From Allobosea lupini (GTDB lineage: Bacteria > Pseudomonadota > Alphaproteobacteria > Rhizobiales > Beijerinckiaceae), in NCBI RefSeq assembly GCF_900109525.1, contig NZ_FOAN01000002.1, positions 558,001 to 622,000 on the forward strand: DNA of 64,000 bases. Direction: 5' to 3'. Positions 42,285 to 54,800 of this stretch are shown piece after piece. Numbering within the stretch: position 1 is the first letter of the stretch; every line of letters starts with the position of its first letter. A program made the position numbers and the translations under genes. A model generated the notes under the pieces. That model was not told the DNA's origin, ran no database searches, and saw nothing but the letters and a program-made list of their open reading frames with translations.

Positions 42285-43544
42285 ATGATGTTCGCGACCG
42301 GGATGGCCCGCAGCGCCTTGATCGCAACCCTGATGCTTGCCACGCCTGCTCTGGCAGCGCCGCAAAAGCCCGTCCTCGACGCGGCCGAGGCCGAGAAGCC
42401 GGCCTATCTCGCAACGCTGGAAAAGCTGGTCTCGATCGAATCGGGCTCGCGGGACGTGCAGGGTCTGGCGACGATCGCCGCACTCATCGCCGAGCGCCTC
42501 AAGGCCCTGGGCGGCGAGACCGAGCTGATCGACTCGGCCGAACCGACGCGATCGCCGGGCAAGATCGCGCTGGCACGCTTCAAGGGCAGCGGCACCAGGA
42601 AGATCATGCTGCTGGCCCATATGGACACGGTCTACGCCAAGGGCATGCTGGCCCAGCAGCCCTTCCGGATCGAGGGCGACAGGGCCTATGGCCTCGGCAT
42701 CGCCGACGACAAGCACGGCGTCGCCCTGATCCTCCATACCATCGCGCTGCTCAACAGGATCGCGGCCCGGGACTACGGCACGCTCACCGTCCTCATCAAC
42801 GGCGACGAGGAGATCGGCTCGGCCGGCTCAAGGGCGCTGATCACCAGGCTCGCGGCCGAGCAGGACGCAGTGTTTTCATGCGAAGGGTCCGGCATCGGCC
42901 AGGACACGCTGCGCCTCGCCACCAGCGGCGTCGGCTCCGTGCAGCTCAAGGTCACCGGCCGGGCCTCGCATGCCGGTGGCTCGCCGGAGCAAGGCCGCAA
43001 CGCCCTGTACGAACTCGCCCATCAGATCCTGCAGATGCGCGATCTCTCCAAGCCGGAGATGGGCCTCAAGCTGAACTGGACGCTCGCCTCAGCCGGCTCG
43101 GTCAGCAATACGATTCCGGCCGAGGCGAAGGCGCAGGGCGACATGCGGGCGCTGCGCATGGCCGATTTCGACCTGATCGAGGCCGCGGTGAGGGAGCGCA
43201 TCCAGAACAAGCTCATCCCCGACACCTTGGTGGAAGCGACATTCACGCGCGGGCGCCCGCCTCTGGCGCCGACCGAGGCCAGCAGGGCGCTCGGCGCGCA
43301 TGCCAAGCGCATCTTCGGCGAGATTGGCCGCTCGCTGACCATCGCCGAACGAGCGAGCGGCGGCGGAACCGATGCAGCCTATGCCGCGCTCCAGGCCAGG
43401 GGCCCGGTGATCGAGGGCTTCGGTCTCAGGGGCTTCGGCGCCCATTCGAACCAGAACGAATATGTCGCGTTGGATTCGGTCGTGCCCCGGCTCTATCTGC
43501 TGGCGCGCATGATCACAGACGTCTCACGCGGCGATGCCAAGTAA
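42285..43544 (+). CDS. Exported M20 family metallopeptidase (glutamate carboxypeptidase-like)
   Basis: A 419-residue zinc exopeptidase with a signal peptide (ALIATLMLATPALA), so periplasmic. The di-zinc ligands are recognisable: AHMDTVY, GIADDKHG, then DEEIGS (catalytic and bridging glutamates) and a late histidine in GFGAHSNQNEY. The lid domain contains GRASHAGGSPEQGRNA. It resembles the CPG2-type glutamate carboxypeptidases that trim C-terminal glutamate from folates or peptides. ATG 42285 or 42288 are equivalent starts. Confidence 0.9.
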   Translation: MMFATGMARSALIATLMLATPALAAPQKPVLDAAEAEKPAYLATLEKLVSIESGSRDVQGLATIAALIAERLKALGGETELIDSAEPTRSPGKIALARFKGSGTRKIMLLAHMDTVYAKGMLAQQPFRIEGDRAYGLGIADDKHGVALILHTIALLNRIAARDYGTLTVLINGDEEIGSAGSRALITRLAAEQDAVFSCEGSGIGQDTLRLATSGVGSVQLKVTGRASHAGGSPEQGRNALYELAHQILQMRDLSKPEMGLKLNWTLASAGSVSNTIPAEAKAQGDMRALRMADFDLIEAAVRERIQNKLIPDTLVEATFTRGRPPLAPTEASRALGAHAKRIFGEIGRSLTIAERASGGGTDAAYAALQARGPVIEGFGLRGFGAHSNQNEYVALDSVVPRLYLLARMITDVSRGDAK

Positions 43545-43629
43545 CCGACTGCATGACCAAGCTGACGGCTACGCTTGAGTTCCGCCGCATCCTCGCCGAC
43601 ATTGGCGGCGCTGCAACAAGGGTCCGCGC

Positions 43630-44517
43630 ATGCGTTGGGAAGATTACCGCCAGTCCGATAACGTCGAGGACCGGCGCGGCGGCGGTGGCGAATATGCCGG
43701 GCTTCCCGGCGGGCGCGGCGGCATCGGCATCGGCACCATGGTCGTGCTCGGCCTGCTCGGCTGGGCGCTCGGCATCGATCCGCGCATCCTGATCGGCGGC
43801 GCCGAGATGATCGGCGGCATCGGCGGGCGCAGCGCGCCGACACAGGAGCAGCGCAAATCGGCCGGCCCGCCGCAGGACGAGATGGGCAAGTTCATCTCGG
43901 CCGTGCTGGCGCAGAACGAGGATATCTGGACGAAGGTGCTGCCGCAGCAGGCCAACCGCAAATACGTACCGCCCAAGCTGGTGCTGTTCAGCGGCGTCGA
44001 TCGCTCCGGCTGCGGCACGGCCCAGTCGGCGATGGGGCCGTTCTATTGCCCCAACGACCAGCGGGTCTATCTCGACCTCTCCTTCTTCCAGGAGATGCAG
44101 CGCAAGCTCGGCGGCGGCGGCGACTTCGCCTATGCCTATGTCATCGGCCACGAGATCGGCCATCATATCCAGAACCTGCTCGGCATCCTGCCCAAGGTGA
44201 ACGAGCTGCGCCAGCGGCTCTCGGAGCGCGAATCGAACCTGCTCTCGGTGCGCGTCGAATTGCAGGCGGACTGCTTCGCCGGCGTCTGGGCCTACAACCT
44301 CCAGGCGATGGACCGGATCGAGGCCGGCGACATCGACGAGGCGATGCGAACAGCTTCGGCGATCGGCGACGACAAGCTGCAGCAGCAGGGCCGCGGCGTG
44401 GTCGTGCCGGATTCCTTCACGCACGGCTCGTCGGCGCAGCGCACCCGGTGGTTCAACACCGGCTTCAAGTCGGGTTCCATGCAGAGCTGCGACACCTTCC
44501 GCACCAACCAGCTCTGA
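43630..44517 (+). CDS. Neutral zinc metallopeptidase (YpfJ family)
   Basis: A 295-residue membrane-anchored metallopeptidase. A cytoplasmic stub (MRWEDYRQSDNVEDRRGG) leads to one transmembrane helix (TMVVLGLLGWALGI), then the catalytic domain with VIGHEIGHHIQN (zinc histidines from His174) and ELQADCFAGVWA providing the third ligand. This is the YpfJ/DUF1321-type zincin of unknown substrate. Start at 43630 gives the conserved family N-terminus. No linked gene suggests a target. Confidence 0.9.
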   Translation: MRWEDYRQSDNVEDRRGGGGEYAGLPGGRGGIGIGTMVVLGLLGWALGIDPRILIGGAEMIGGIGGRSAPTQEQRKSAGPPQDEMGKFISAVLAQNEDIWTKVLPQQANRKYVPPKLVLFSGVDRSGCGTAQSAMGPFYCPNDQRVYLDLSFFQEMQRKLGGGGDFAYAYVIGHEIGHHIQNLLGILPKVNELRQRLSERESNLLSVRVELQADCFAGVWAYNLQAMDRIEAGDIDEAMRTASAIGDDKLQQQGRGVVVPDSFTHGSSAQRTRWFNTGFKSGSMQSCDTFRTNQL

Positions 44518-44520
44518 GCC

Positions 44521-45009
44521 TCAGAGTTCGGCGCGCTCGCGGCGGACAGTAAGCCGGCGCGGCGCCCGCGCCAGCTTGCCGGAGAGGATCTGCGTCTTCG
44601 GCGCGAGCAGCCCCGCCCTGACGCCGCGCGAGCGTAGCGAGACCGCGCCCCATTCGCGCAGCGCCGCCGCCATGCCGCGCAGCGGCATCAGCGCCGGCCG
44701 GGCCGCTGCGGTCAACAGATGCCGCTCGATGCTTGGCGTCCATTGCGGCTCGGGCAGGTCGCCCGCCTCGAGCAGGATCACCCAGTCGCCGCGCGCCTGC
44801 GCGACACCCGAGGACCAGGCCTCGCCGGCCGTGGCCCTGACATAGCTCGCCCCGGTCTCGTCCGCGAGCCGCGCGATCGCGGCGTCGTCGCCATCGTCGA
44901 CCACCACGGCATGGCCGATCACACCTTTCGCAACCGCGGGGATCAGCACCGACAAGGTTGCGGCAAGCGCCCTTGCGTCACGATTGGCCCGGATGACGGC
45001 AGTGATCAT
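44521..45009 (-). CDS. Glycosyltransferase family 2-like protein
   Basis: A 162-residue protein with a short GT-A core: MITAVIRANRDARALAATLSVLIPA, then HAVVVDDGDDAAI and ARGDWVILLEAGDLPEPQW containing the D-type donor-binding aspartates. It is shorter than usual GT2 enzymes (over 220 residues) and may be a truncated or accessory form. It is divergent from the radical SAM gene; the LexA box lies 56 bp from its start and could act on both. Confidence 0.75.
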   Translation of the reverse strand: MITAVIRANRDARALAATLSVLIPAVAKGVIGHAVVVDDGDDAAIARLADETGASYVRATAGEAWSSGVAQARGDWVILLEAGDLPEPQWTPSIERHLLTAAARPALMPLRGMAAALREWGAVSLRSRGVRAGLLAPKTQILSGKLARAPRRLTVRRERAEL

Positions 45010-45064
45010 AGGCTGTCAGCTTATGACGCACTGCAACATGTCGCAATCCTGTCACTTGCCTTTT

Positions 45065-45079
45065 GTTCCTGATATGTTC
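45065..45079. promoter_or_regulatory. LexA (SOS) box, alphaproteobacterial type
   Basis: GTTC-CTGATAT-GTTC, an exact match to the GTTC-N7-GTTC direct repeat recognised by alphaproteobacterial LexA. It lies 48 bp before the radical SAM gene at 45127 and 56 bp before the glycosyltransferase on the other strand. Confidence 0.8.
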
Positions 45080-45126
45080 ACATTCGTTGGTCTCGGAATC
45101 CCCGATTCCGCCGAGGAGACGAAGCC

Positions 45127-46314
45127 ATGCTGCAGGCCAGGCCCTCAGCCAGAACGCAACCACTCAAGCGCCGCGACAGTGAACCGGATACGGTCTCGGC
45201 ACCACTTCGGCTCACGCCGGTCGACCCGCTGACCCATATCGGCAGCCAGATCGACCCTGACAGGCGGCGCGGGCGCGGCGCGACGATCAACCCCGGCGGG
45301 CGCTACGAGGCCGAGCAGCGCATCAGCGAGGATGACGGCTGGGGGACGCTCGGCGAGCTGCCGGCTTTCAAGACCGAGGTCTCGGTCGAGAAGCCTCGGA
45401 CCATCATTACCAGGAACGACTCCCCCGATATCTCCTTCGATCGCTCGATCAACCCTTATCGCGGCTGCGAGCATGGCTGCGTCTATTGCTTCGCGCGGCC
45501 GAGCCATGCCTATCTCGGCCTCTCGCCCGGGCTCGACTTCGAGAGCAAGCTCACCGCAAAGCCCGATGCGGCGCTGCTGCTTGAGAAAGAGCTGTCCTCG
45601 CCAAGCTACCAGCCGCGCACCATCGCAATCGGCACCAATACCGACGCCTACCAGCCGATCGAGAAGAAGCTCAGGATCATGCGCGCGATCCTGGAGGTGC
45701 TCGCGAAGTTCAACCACCCGGTCGGCATCGTCACCAAATCGGCGCTGGTGCAGCGCGACATCGATATCCTCGCGCCGATGGCGGCGAAGGGGCTGGTCAA
45801 GGTCGCGCTCTCGGTGACGACGCTCGATCCCAAGCTCGCCCGCAACATGGAGCCGCGTGCCGCCGCCCCTGCCAAGCGCATCGAGACGATCCGAAAGCTC
45901 TCGGAGGCCGGCATTCCGGTGACGGTGCTGGTCGCGCCGATCGTGCCGGCGATCAACGAGCACGAGATCGAGCGCATCCTCGATGCAGCGAAAGCAGCCG
46001 GCGCGCGCGAGGCCGGCTATGTATTGCTGCGCCTGCCGCTCGAGGTGAAGGACATCGTGCAGGACTGGCTGGTGACGCATCATCCCGACAAGATGCGCCA
46101 TGTCGTCTCGCTGATCCGCTCGACCCGGGGCGGCAAGGATTACGACGCCGCCTGGGGTCAACGCCAGGTCGGCTCCGGCCCCTATGCCTGGATGATCGGC
46201 CGGCGCTTCGAAATGGCGGCCGAGCGGCTCGGCTTCAACAGCACCCGGCTCAGGCTCCGCACCGACCTCTTCGTCAAGCCGGAGAAGGAGAAGGCACAGC
46301 TCAGCTTGTTTTGA
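45127..46314 (+). CDS. PA0069/SplB-like radical SAM protein
   Basis: A 395-residue radical SAM enzyme. The cluster motif is YRGCEHGCVYCFAR (CxxxCxxC), preceded by NPYRGC-type sequence typical of the PA0069 family, which is related to spore photoproduct lyase SplB. Conserved regions GTNTDAYQPIE and TLDPKLARNMEPRAAAP follow. Function is unproven; homology and a LexA box upstream suggest a DNA repair or damage-response role. GAGGAG before ATG 45127 is a strong ribosome site. Confidence 0.88.
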   Translation: MLQARPSARTQPLKRRDSEPDTVSAPLRLTPVDPLTHIGSQIDPDRRRGRGATINPGGRYEAEQRISEDDGWGTLGELPAFKTEVSVEKPRTIITRNDSPDISFDRSINPYRGCEHGCVYCFARPSHAYLGLSPGLDFESKLTAKPDAALLLEKELSSPSYQPRTIAIGTNTDAYQPIEKKLRIMRAILEVLAKFNHPVGIVTKSALVQRDIDILAPMAAKGLVKVALSVTTLDPKLARNMEPRAAAPAKRIETIRKLSEAGIPVTVLVAPIVPAINEHEIERILDAAKAAGAREAGYVLLRLPLEVKDIVQDWLVTHHPDKMRHVVSLIRSTRGGKDYDAAWGQRQVGSGPYAWMIGRRFEMAAERLGFNSTRLRLRTDLFVKPEKEKAQLSLF

Positions 46315-46325
46315 TCCGACGTGCC

Positions 46326-46440
46326 TCATGGCTGTCATCCTGGACGCAGCACAGCGGAGAGCCGGGATCCATTCCTGAGCCTTTCCGATGAAGGTTCCGG
46401 CCTGGGTCCCGGGTCTGCCTCCGGTCGCGCGGGACGACCG
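46326..46440. repeat. Interspersed palindromic intergenic repeat, copy 1
   Basis: Contains GTCATCCTGGACGCAG, CCGGGATCCATTCC and GGCCTGGGTCCCGG in imperfect palindromic order, ending CGCGGGACGACC. It is the same family as 62690-62787, which is better preserved. Lies between the radical SAM gene and rnhB. Confidence 0.7.
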
Positions 46441-46518
46441 CGCTGAGTGTGGCTGTTACCAAGTGGACAGGATGCAATTCCGGCAGACGTTCGCATCGAG
46501 ATCTGGCATAGCGGCGCC

Positions 46519-47139
46519 ATGACCGCCGATTTCAGCCGCGAGCAGGCCGCGATGATTGCCGGGCGCGCCCGTGTTGCCGGCGTGGACGAGGTCGGGCGCG
46601 GCCCCCTCGCCGGCCCGGTCGTCGCCGCCGCCGTCATCCTCGATCCCACGGCGATTCCCGACGGCCTCGCCGACTCGAAGGAGCTCAGCGCCCAGCGCCG
46701 CGAGGAGCTCTGCGTGCTGATCCTCGCCAGCGCTTTGGCAGTCGGTGTCGGCAGCGCCTCGGCGACCGAGATCGACAGGATCAACATCCGGCAGGCGACG
46801 CTGCTTTCCATGCGGCGCGCGGTCGGAGCGCTGCCGCTCTCACCCGATCTCGTGCTGGTCGATGGCAACGATCCGCCGGCGCTGGCCTGCGGTTGCGAGT
46901 CGATCATCGGCGGCGACGGGCTGATCGCCTCGATCGCCGCAGCCTCGATCGTCGCCAAGGTGATGCGCGACAGGATGATGGCGCGGCTTTCGCTGACCTA
47001 TCCGGCCTATGGCTTCGCCAACCATGCCGGCTACGGGACCGCGGCACATCGCGCCGCGCTGAAGACGCATGGCCCCTGCCCCGCGCATCGCTATTCCTTC
47101 GCCCCGATCAAAGGTGTCTGGTCGCGCTCGATCGCTTGA
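46519..47139 (+). CDS. rnhB: Ribonuclease HII
   Basis: A 206-residue nuclease that cuts RNA-DNA hybrids, including single ribonucleotides in DNA. The active-site D-E pair appears in [16 protein letters not shown], the third acid in LVLVDGND, and the fourth region in [12 protein letters not shown] with the conserved [14 protein letters not shown] tail. ATG 46519 gives the usual length; the upstream frame starting at 46447 lies over the intergenic repeat. Confidence 0.94.
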   Translation: MTADFSREQAAMIAGRARVAGVDEVGRGPLAGPVVAAAVILDPTAIPDGLADSKELSAQRREELCVLILASALAVGVGSASATEIDRINIRQATLLSMRRAVGALPLSPDLVLVDGNDPPALACGCESIIGGDGLIASIAAASIVAKVMRDRMMARLSLTYPAYGFANHAGYGTAAHRAALKTHGPCPAHRYSFAPIKGVWSRSIA

Positions 47140-47155
47140 GCCGGCGGGAGACGTC

Positions 47156-47947
47156 ATGCCCACCTTGACGATGCATCAGGTCGACGCGTTCACCGACAAG
47201 GTGTTCGCCGGCAACCCCGCAGCCGTCCTCATCCTGGACGACTGGCTCGCCGAGCCGACGATGCAGGCGATCGCCAATGAGAACAATCTGGCCGAGACCG
47301 CCTTCGCCCGGCCGAACGGCAGCGCTTGGGACCTGCGCTGGTTCACGCCCGTGCACGAGGTCAATTTCTGCGGCCATGCCACGCTCGCGACAGCCCATGT
47401 CCTCGCCAGTGCGCACGGCGTCTCCAGCGATATGGAATTTCTGACCCGCGTCGGCCCGATCCGGGTCTCGCGACAGGATGAAGGCTACCGGCTCGACCTG
47501 CCGGCCTTCGCGCCGGAGCCGATCGAGGCGCTGCCTTCGGTCATCGCCGCGCTTTTCCCGGTCCCACCTCGTGCGCTGTTCCGCAATTTCGAGAATGTCT
47601 TCGCCGTTCTGGCTGACGAGCAGGCCGTGCGCGCCTTCGTGCCCGACGCCGCTGCGATCGCGACTCTCGCCCCGCTCTGCTTCGGCATCACCGCGCCCGG
47701 CGAGGCCCATGATTTCGTCTCGCGCTATTTCGCGCCCAGCGCCGGCATCCCGGAAGACCCCGTCACCGGCTCGATCCACGCCACCCTGGTCCCGTACTGG
47801 GCCGAGGAGCTTGGCAAGAACCGCTTTGAGGCCTTCCAGGCTTCCGCGCGTGGCGGACACTTGAGTTGCGAGCTGGCGGGAGAGCGTGTGCTCATTGCCG
47901 GCCACGCGGTGACGTTCATGAAGGCCGAAATCTACCTGCCTGACTGA
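47156..47947 (+). CDS. PhzF family isomerase-like protein
   Basis: A 263-residue protein with the duplicated hot-dog-like PhzF fold. The family opening is clear (HQVDAFTDKVFAGNPAAVLIL), with the catalytic glutamate in NENNLAETAF and the second-half motif EDPVTGSIHATL. PhzF-type enzymes include isomerases and epimerases of many pathways; the substrate here is unknown. It follows rnhB by 16 bp and may share its transcript. GGGAG before ATG 47156 sets the start. Confidence 0.88.
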   Translation: MPTLTMHQVDAFTDKVFAGNPAAVLILDDWLAEPTMQAIANENNLAETAFARPNGSAWDLRWFTPVHEVNFCGHATLATAHVLASAHGVSSDMEFLTRVGPIRVSRQDEGYRLDLPAFAPEPIEALPSVIAALFPVPPRALFRNFENVFAVLADEQAVRAFVPDAAAIATLAPLCFGITAPGEAHDFVSRYFAPSAGIPEDPVTGSIHATLVPYWAEELGKNRFEAFQASARGGHLSCELAGERVLIAGHAVTFMKAEIYLPD

Positions 47948-48004
47948 CCGCTGGGAGACCTGCGGAGCAGCCACCGAACTGCCGCAACGGCAGGCGGGAG
48001 CCGG

Positions 48005-48030
48005 TTACCCTTCCTTAATCTCCGTTACGA
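48005..48030 (+). promoter_or_regulatory. Three phased TTA(C/A) half-sites upstream of ccrM
   Basis: TTACCC, TTAATC and TTACGA start at 48005, 48015 and 48025, exactly 10 bp apart. They resemble CtrA half-sites (TTAACC), but the spacing is one base shorter than the TTAA-N7-TTAA consensus. They could be a degenerate CtrA site in the ccrM promoter. Confidence 0.25.
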
Positions 48031-48056
48031 TTTTCCAAACATATTCAATGGGCTAG

Positions 48057-49373
<1,317 letters not shown>

Positions 49374-49381
49374 AGCCGGAT

Positions 49382-49408
49382 CCGATCAGGTCGAGACAAC
49401 CTGATCGG
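49382..49408. repeat. Palindromic hairpin element after ccrM
   Basis: CCGATCAGGT-CGAGACA-ACCTGATCGG, a perfect 10-bp stem, with further imperfect complementarity outside (GCCGGAT / GAATCCGTC). Lacks a T-run; probably a dispersed repeat that also ends the convergent ccrM and mutY transcripts. Confidence 0.65.
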
Positions 49409-49426
49409 TGAATCCGTCTCTCACTT

Positions 49427-50503
<1,077 letters not shown>

Positions 50504-50599
50504 CGGACTTTGTGTAGCGCGACCGCCCGGTCAAGCAAGCATCCCGCTGTCCTGCAAACAGCTGTTTGTCGCAGGCACCCGCAGCTATAGGGTGGCTGC

Positions 50600-51097
50600 A
50601 TGGTCGCAAAACCCCTCGCCGAACTGATCGACGACTGCCTCGCGCCCGCGCTCGCCGCCCAAGGCTTTGCGGGACGCTCGGTCGTGGCCTTCTGGCCGGA
50701 GATCGTCGGCGAGCGGCTGGCGCAACGCACGCGGCCTCTCAAGATCGACTGGCCGCGGCGTCGCGGTGCACCTGGTGAGCTCTCGGACCCGGCGACGCTG
50801 GTCGTGCGTGTCGAGGGCGCCTTCGCGCTGGAGATGCAGCAGCTCGGGCCACTGGTGCTGGAGCGGGTCAACAGCCATCTCGGCTGGCGCGCTGTCGGCA
50901 AACTGGTGCTGAAGCAGGGGCCGGTCGCCCCGCTCCCAGTCTCCAAGCCCGCCCCGCCGCCAGATCCTGCTGTGCTGGCACGGATCGAAGCACAGGTCGC
51001 CGGCGTCGAAAGCGCCGAATTGCGCGAGGCGCTGGCGCGGCTCGGGCGCGGCATCGCGCAACGGCGCCAGGTCGCGGGCGACGACACGGCTTCGTGA
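50600..51097 (+). CDS. DUF721/DciA-like protein
   Basis: A 165-residue protein with the DUF721 domain (AFWPEIVGERLAQRTRPLKI...LVVRVEGAFALEMQQLGPLVLERVN), the fold of DciA, which loads the replicative helicase in bacteria lacking DnaC/DnaI. A helical, charged C-terminal tail (about 100-165) follows. Position between mutY and the DsbA-smc pair is typical of Alphaproteobacteria. Function as the helicase operator is inferred. Confidence 0.82.
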   Translation: MVAKPLAELIDDCLAPALAAQGFAGRSVVAFWPEIVGERLAQRTRPLKIDWPRRRGAPGELSDPATLVVRVEGAFALEMQQLGPLVLERVNSHLGWRAVGKLVLKQGPVAPLPVSKPAPPPDPAVLARIEAQVAGVESAELREALARLGRGIAQRRQVAGDDTAS

Positions 51098-51179
51098 GCG
51101 GGAAGCAGCGAACCGATCTTGCCACAATCCTGCTGGTGACTATGGTCCGCGCAACTACTTCGTCATCAGGGATTGTCTC

Positions 51180-51800
51180 ATGACCAGCCGCCGCCAGGTG
51201 TTGATCGGCTCAGCCGCCTTGGCCTTCTCGCCGCTTCTCGCCAGCCAGGGCGCTTCGGCCCAGACGCTTCCCGGGGTCGCCAACCCGCTCGGCGATGTCT
51301 GGCTCGGCAATGCCGACGCCAAGGTCTCGATCATCGAGTACGCCTCGCTGACCTGCAGCCACTGCGCCAATTTCCACAAGGATACCTGGCCGGCGCTGAA
51401 GGCGAAGTACATCGACACCGGCAAGGTGCGCTTCGTGCTGCGCGAGTTCCCGCTCGATCCGCTCGCCACCGCCGGCTTCATGCTGGCCCGCTGCAACGGC
51501 ACCGACAAATACTATCCGCTGACCGACCTGCTGTTCGCGCAGCAGCGCAACTGGGCCTTCACCGAAAAGCCGGTCGATGCGCTTTCGAGCCTGGTCAAGC
51601 AGGCCGGTTTCACACAGGAATCTTTCGAGGCCTGCCTGAAACGTCAGGACATTTACGACGCTGTCACGCAGGTTAAGGAAGGTGGAGCCAAGGCTGGCGT
51701 GGACTCCACCCCGACCTTCTTCATCAACGGGCAGAAGCGCTCCGGTGCACTCAGCCTCGCCGAATTCGACAAGATCCTCGAGCCGCTGCTCGGCAGCTGA
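51180..51800 (+). CDS. DsbA-family thiol:disulphide protein
   Basis: A 206-residue exported thioredoxin-fold protein. The N-terminus TSRRQVLIGSAALAFSPLL looks like a twin-arginine signal without a perfect motif. The active site is TCSHCANFH (CxxC with SH dipeptide), and the cis-proline loop is STPTFFING. It probably forms or isomerises disulphides in the periplasm. It lies just before smc, as in related genomes. Confidence 0.88.
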   Translation: MTSRRQVLIGSAALAFSPLLASQGASAQTLPGVANPLGDVWLGNADAKVSIIEYASLTCSHCANFHKDTWPALKAKYIDTGKVRFVLREFPLDPLATAGFMLARCNGTDKYYPLTDLLFAQQRNWAFTEKPVDALSSLVKQAGFTQESFEACLKRQDIYDAVTQVKEGGAKAGVDSTPTFFINGQKRSGALSLAEFDKILEPLLGS

Positions 51801-51827
51801 GCGGTCCGGCAGCCTGATGGCGCGTCG

Positions 51828-54800
51828 ATGCAGCTGACGCGCCTCAAGCTCGCCGGCTTCAAGACCTTCGTCGAACCGGCCGAATTCCAGATCGAGCCTG
51901 GGCTGACCGGCATTGTCGGCCCCAATGGCTGCGGCAAGTCCAATCTCGTCGAAGCCCTGCGCTGGGTGATGGGCGAAAGCTCGTTCAAGAACATGCGCGG
52001 CTCGGGCATGGACGACGTCATCTTCGGCGGTTCGTCCGAGCGCCCGGCCCGCAACATGGCCGAAGTCGCGCTCACCCTCGACAACAGCGACCGCAAGGCG
52101 CCTGCCGCCTTCAACGAGGCTGAAGTGCTCGAGGTGACGCGCCGGATCGAGCGCGAGGAGGGATCGACCTACCGGATCAACGGCAAGGAGGTGCGTGCCC
52201 GCGACGTGCAGCTCCTCTTCGCCGACGCCGCGACCGGCGCGCGCTCGCCGGCATTGGTGCGCCAGGGCCAGATCAGCGAGATCATCTCCGCCAAGCCGCA
52301 ATCACGCCGGCGCATCCTCGAGGACGCCGCCGGTATCGCCGGGCTGCACAGCCGCCGGCACGAGGCGGAGCTGCGCCTCAAGGGCGCCGAGGACAATCTC
52401 AACCGGCTGGAAGACGTGCTCGCCGAGATCGACGGACAGGTCGAGGCCTTGCAACGGCAAGCGCGCCAGGCGACGCGCTATCGCAACCTCGCCAGCGACA
52501 TCCGCAAGGCCGAGGCGGTGCTGGCGCTCATCGCCCATCACGAGGCGCGGACGCAGGAAGCTGTCGCCGAGCGCGCCCTCGAAGCGGCCGTGCGCGAGGT
52601 CGCCGACAGGACGGGCGTGCAGGCGCAAGCAGCCCGCTTGCAGGCAATCGCGACGCATGAGCTGCCGGCGCTGCGCGAAGGCGAGGCCGCCGCCGCGGCG
52701 GCGCTCGTGCGCCTGAAGCGTGGTCTCGACGAGATCGAGGCCGAGAACCGCCGCGCCAAACAGCGCACCGAGGAACTGGCCAAGCGGCTCGCCGAACTGC
52801 AGAGCGATCTCGCCCGGCAGGACAGCCTCGGCAAGGATGCGAGCGATAGCCTGTCGCGCCTGACGGCCGAGGATGAGAGCCTGCGACTGGAGGGCGAGGC
52901 TGCGGCCGGTGGCAGCGTGGCCGCAGCAGCCGAACTCGCCGAGGCGGAAAAAGCACTTGCGGCGGCGGAAGCGGAGCACGCCGCGGTGCAGGCGCGCCTC
53001 TCCGAGCTCGCCGCCCGGCGCGGTGCGCTCGAACGGGCCCTGCGCGAGGCGACGGAACGCGAGGCCCGCCACACCGCAGAGCGCGAACGGCTGCAGCGCG
53101 ACCAGGCAGCGCTCGATGCCGATGGCACCGCCGCCTCGCTCGACGGCTTGCGCGCGGCGGTCGCGACCGCGGATTCCGTGATGCAAAGCGCGGATGCCGC
53201 CGCGGGCGTCGCGCGCAGCGCCCTTGCGGCAGCTCGCGAGGAGGAATCGCGGCTACGCGGGCCGGTCGCAGAGGCTGATCGCAAGGCGCAGCGCCTCGAA
53301 ACCGAAGTCCGGACCTTGCAGAAGCTGCTCGCTCCGGCGGCGGGTGGACGCTGGCCGGCGATCCTCGATTCGATTGTGGCGGCCAAAGGCTATGAAACGG
53401 CTCTCGGCGCGGCGCTGGGCGACGATCTCGACGCGTCGGCCGATCCGGCAGCGCCAGCGCATTGGTCCGACAGCGGCAGTGGCGAAAGCGACCCGTCGCT
53501 TCCCGATGGCGTCGAGTCGCTCGCCAAACAAGTTCGCGGCCCGGCGGCGCTCGGCCGGCGGCTGCGCCAGATCGGCGTCGTCGCCCGGGCAGACGGCGCC
53601 GCGCTGCGGCCGAAACTGTTGCCCGGGCAGCGACTGGTCTCGCGCGAGGGCGACATCTGGCGTTGGGACGGCTTCACCAGCGCCGCCGATGCGCCCTCGC
53701 CTGCCGCCCGCCGGCTCGCCGAGAAGAACCGCCTCGGTGATCTCGAACGCGAGGCCCAGGCAGCGCGCGAAGCCTCCGAAGCGGCGCGCGACGGGCTCGA
53801 CCAGGCAAGCGAGCGCACCAAGGCTGCGGCACAGGCCGAGGCGAAGGCGCTGGAGGCGATCCGCGAGGCCAGGCGCAACCTCGATCAGGCTCGCGAGCGG
53901 CTGGCCCAGGCCGAACGCAAGGCCGGCGAAACGGCGGCGCGCCGCTCGGCCCTGACCGAGGCGATCGGCCGGCTCGGCCAGAACATCGCCGATGCGCAGG
54001 CGCAGGCAGAGGCCGCGAATCAAGATCTCTCCGGCCTCGCCCCGGCGCCCGAACTGGAAAGCGCCCTGCTCGCTGCGCGAGCGGAGCTAGGCGAGCGGCG
54101 CGCTGCAGCCTCCGAGGCGCGGGCGCGGGTGCAGACGCAAGGGCGCGAGGCCGAGCTGCGCAGCCGCCGGCGCGAGGCGATCGCAGGGGATCTGCGCGCC
54201 TGGCGCGAACGCGCTGCCACCAGCGAGCAGAGCGCCGCCGATACCCGCCGGCGCATCGAGACGACGGCGGCCGAGCACAAGGCGCTGCTCGAGGCACCCG
54301 ACACTTTCCTGGTCGAGCGCCGCCGGCTCCTCGCCGAGATCGAGACGGCCGAGGCCAACCGGCGCACCGCTGCCGACAAGCTCGCCGCCGGTGAAGTCGC
54401 GCAGGCAGAAGCCGACCGGCAGGCGCGCTCGGAGCTGGAAGCACTTTCAGCCGCGCGCGAGGGACGGGCGAGCGCCGAGGCCCGGCTGGAGGCCGCGCGC
54501 CAGCGCCTCGCAGACGTGGTGCGCCAGATCGTCGATGGGCTGGAGACCGAAGTCGCCACCCTGCATCAACTCGCCGGGCTGAAGATCGGCGACACGCCGC
54601 CGGATGCAGAGGATGTCGAGCGGCGGCTGGGCGGACTCAAGGCCGAGCGCGAGCGGCTGGGGGCGGTCAACCTGCGCGCCGACGACGAACTGAGCGAAGT
54701 CCAGGGCAAGCGCAGCGGCCTCGCCACCGAGCGTGACGACCTGACCGAGGCGATCCGGCGCCTGCGCCAGGCGATCGGAGCGCTCAACCGCGAAGGAAGG

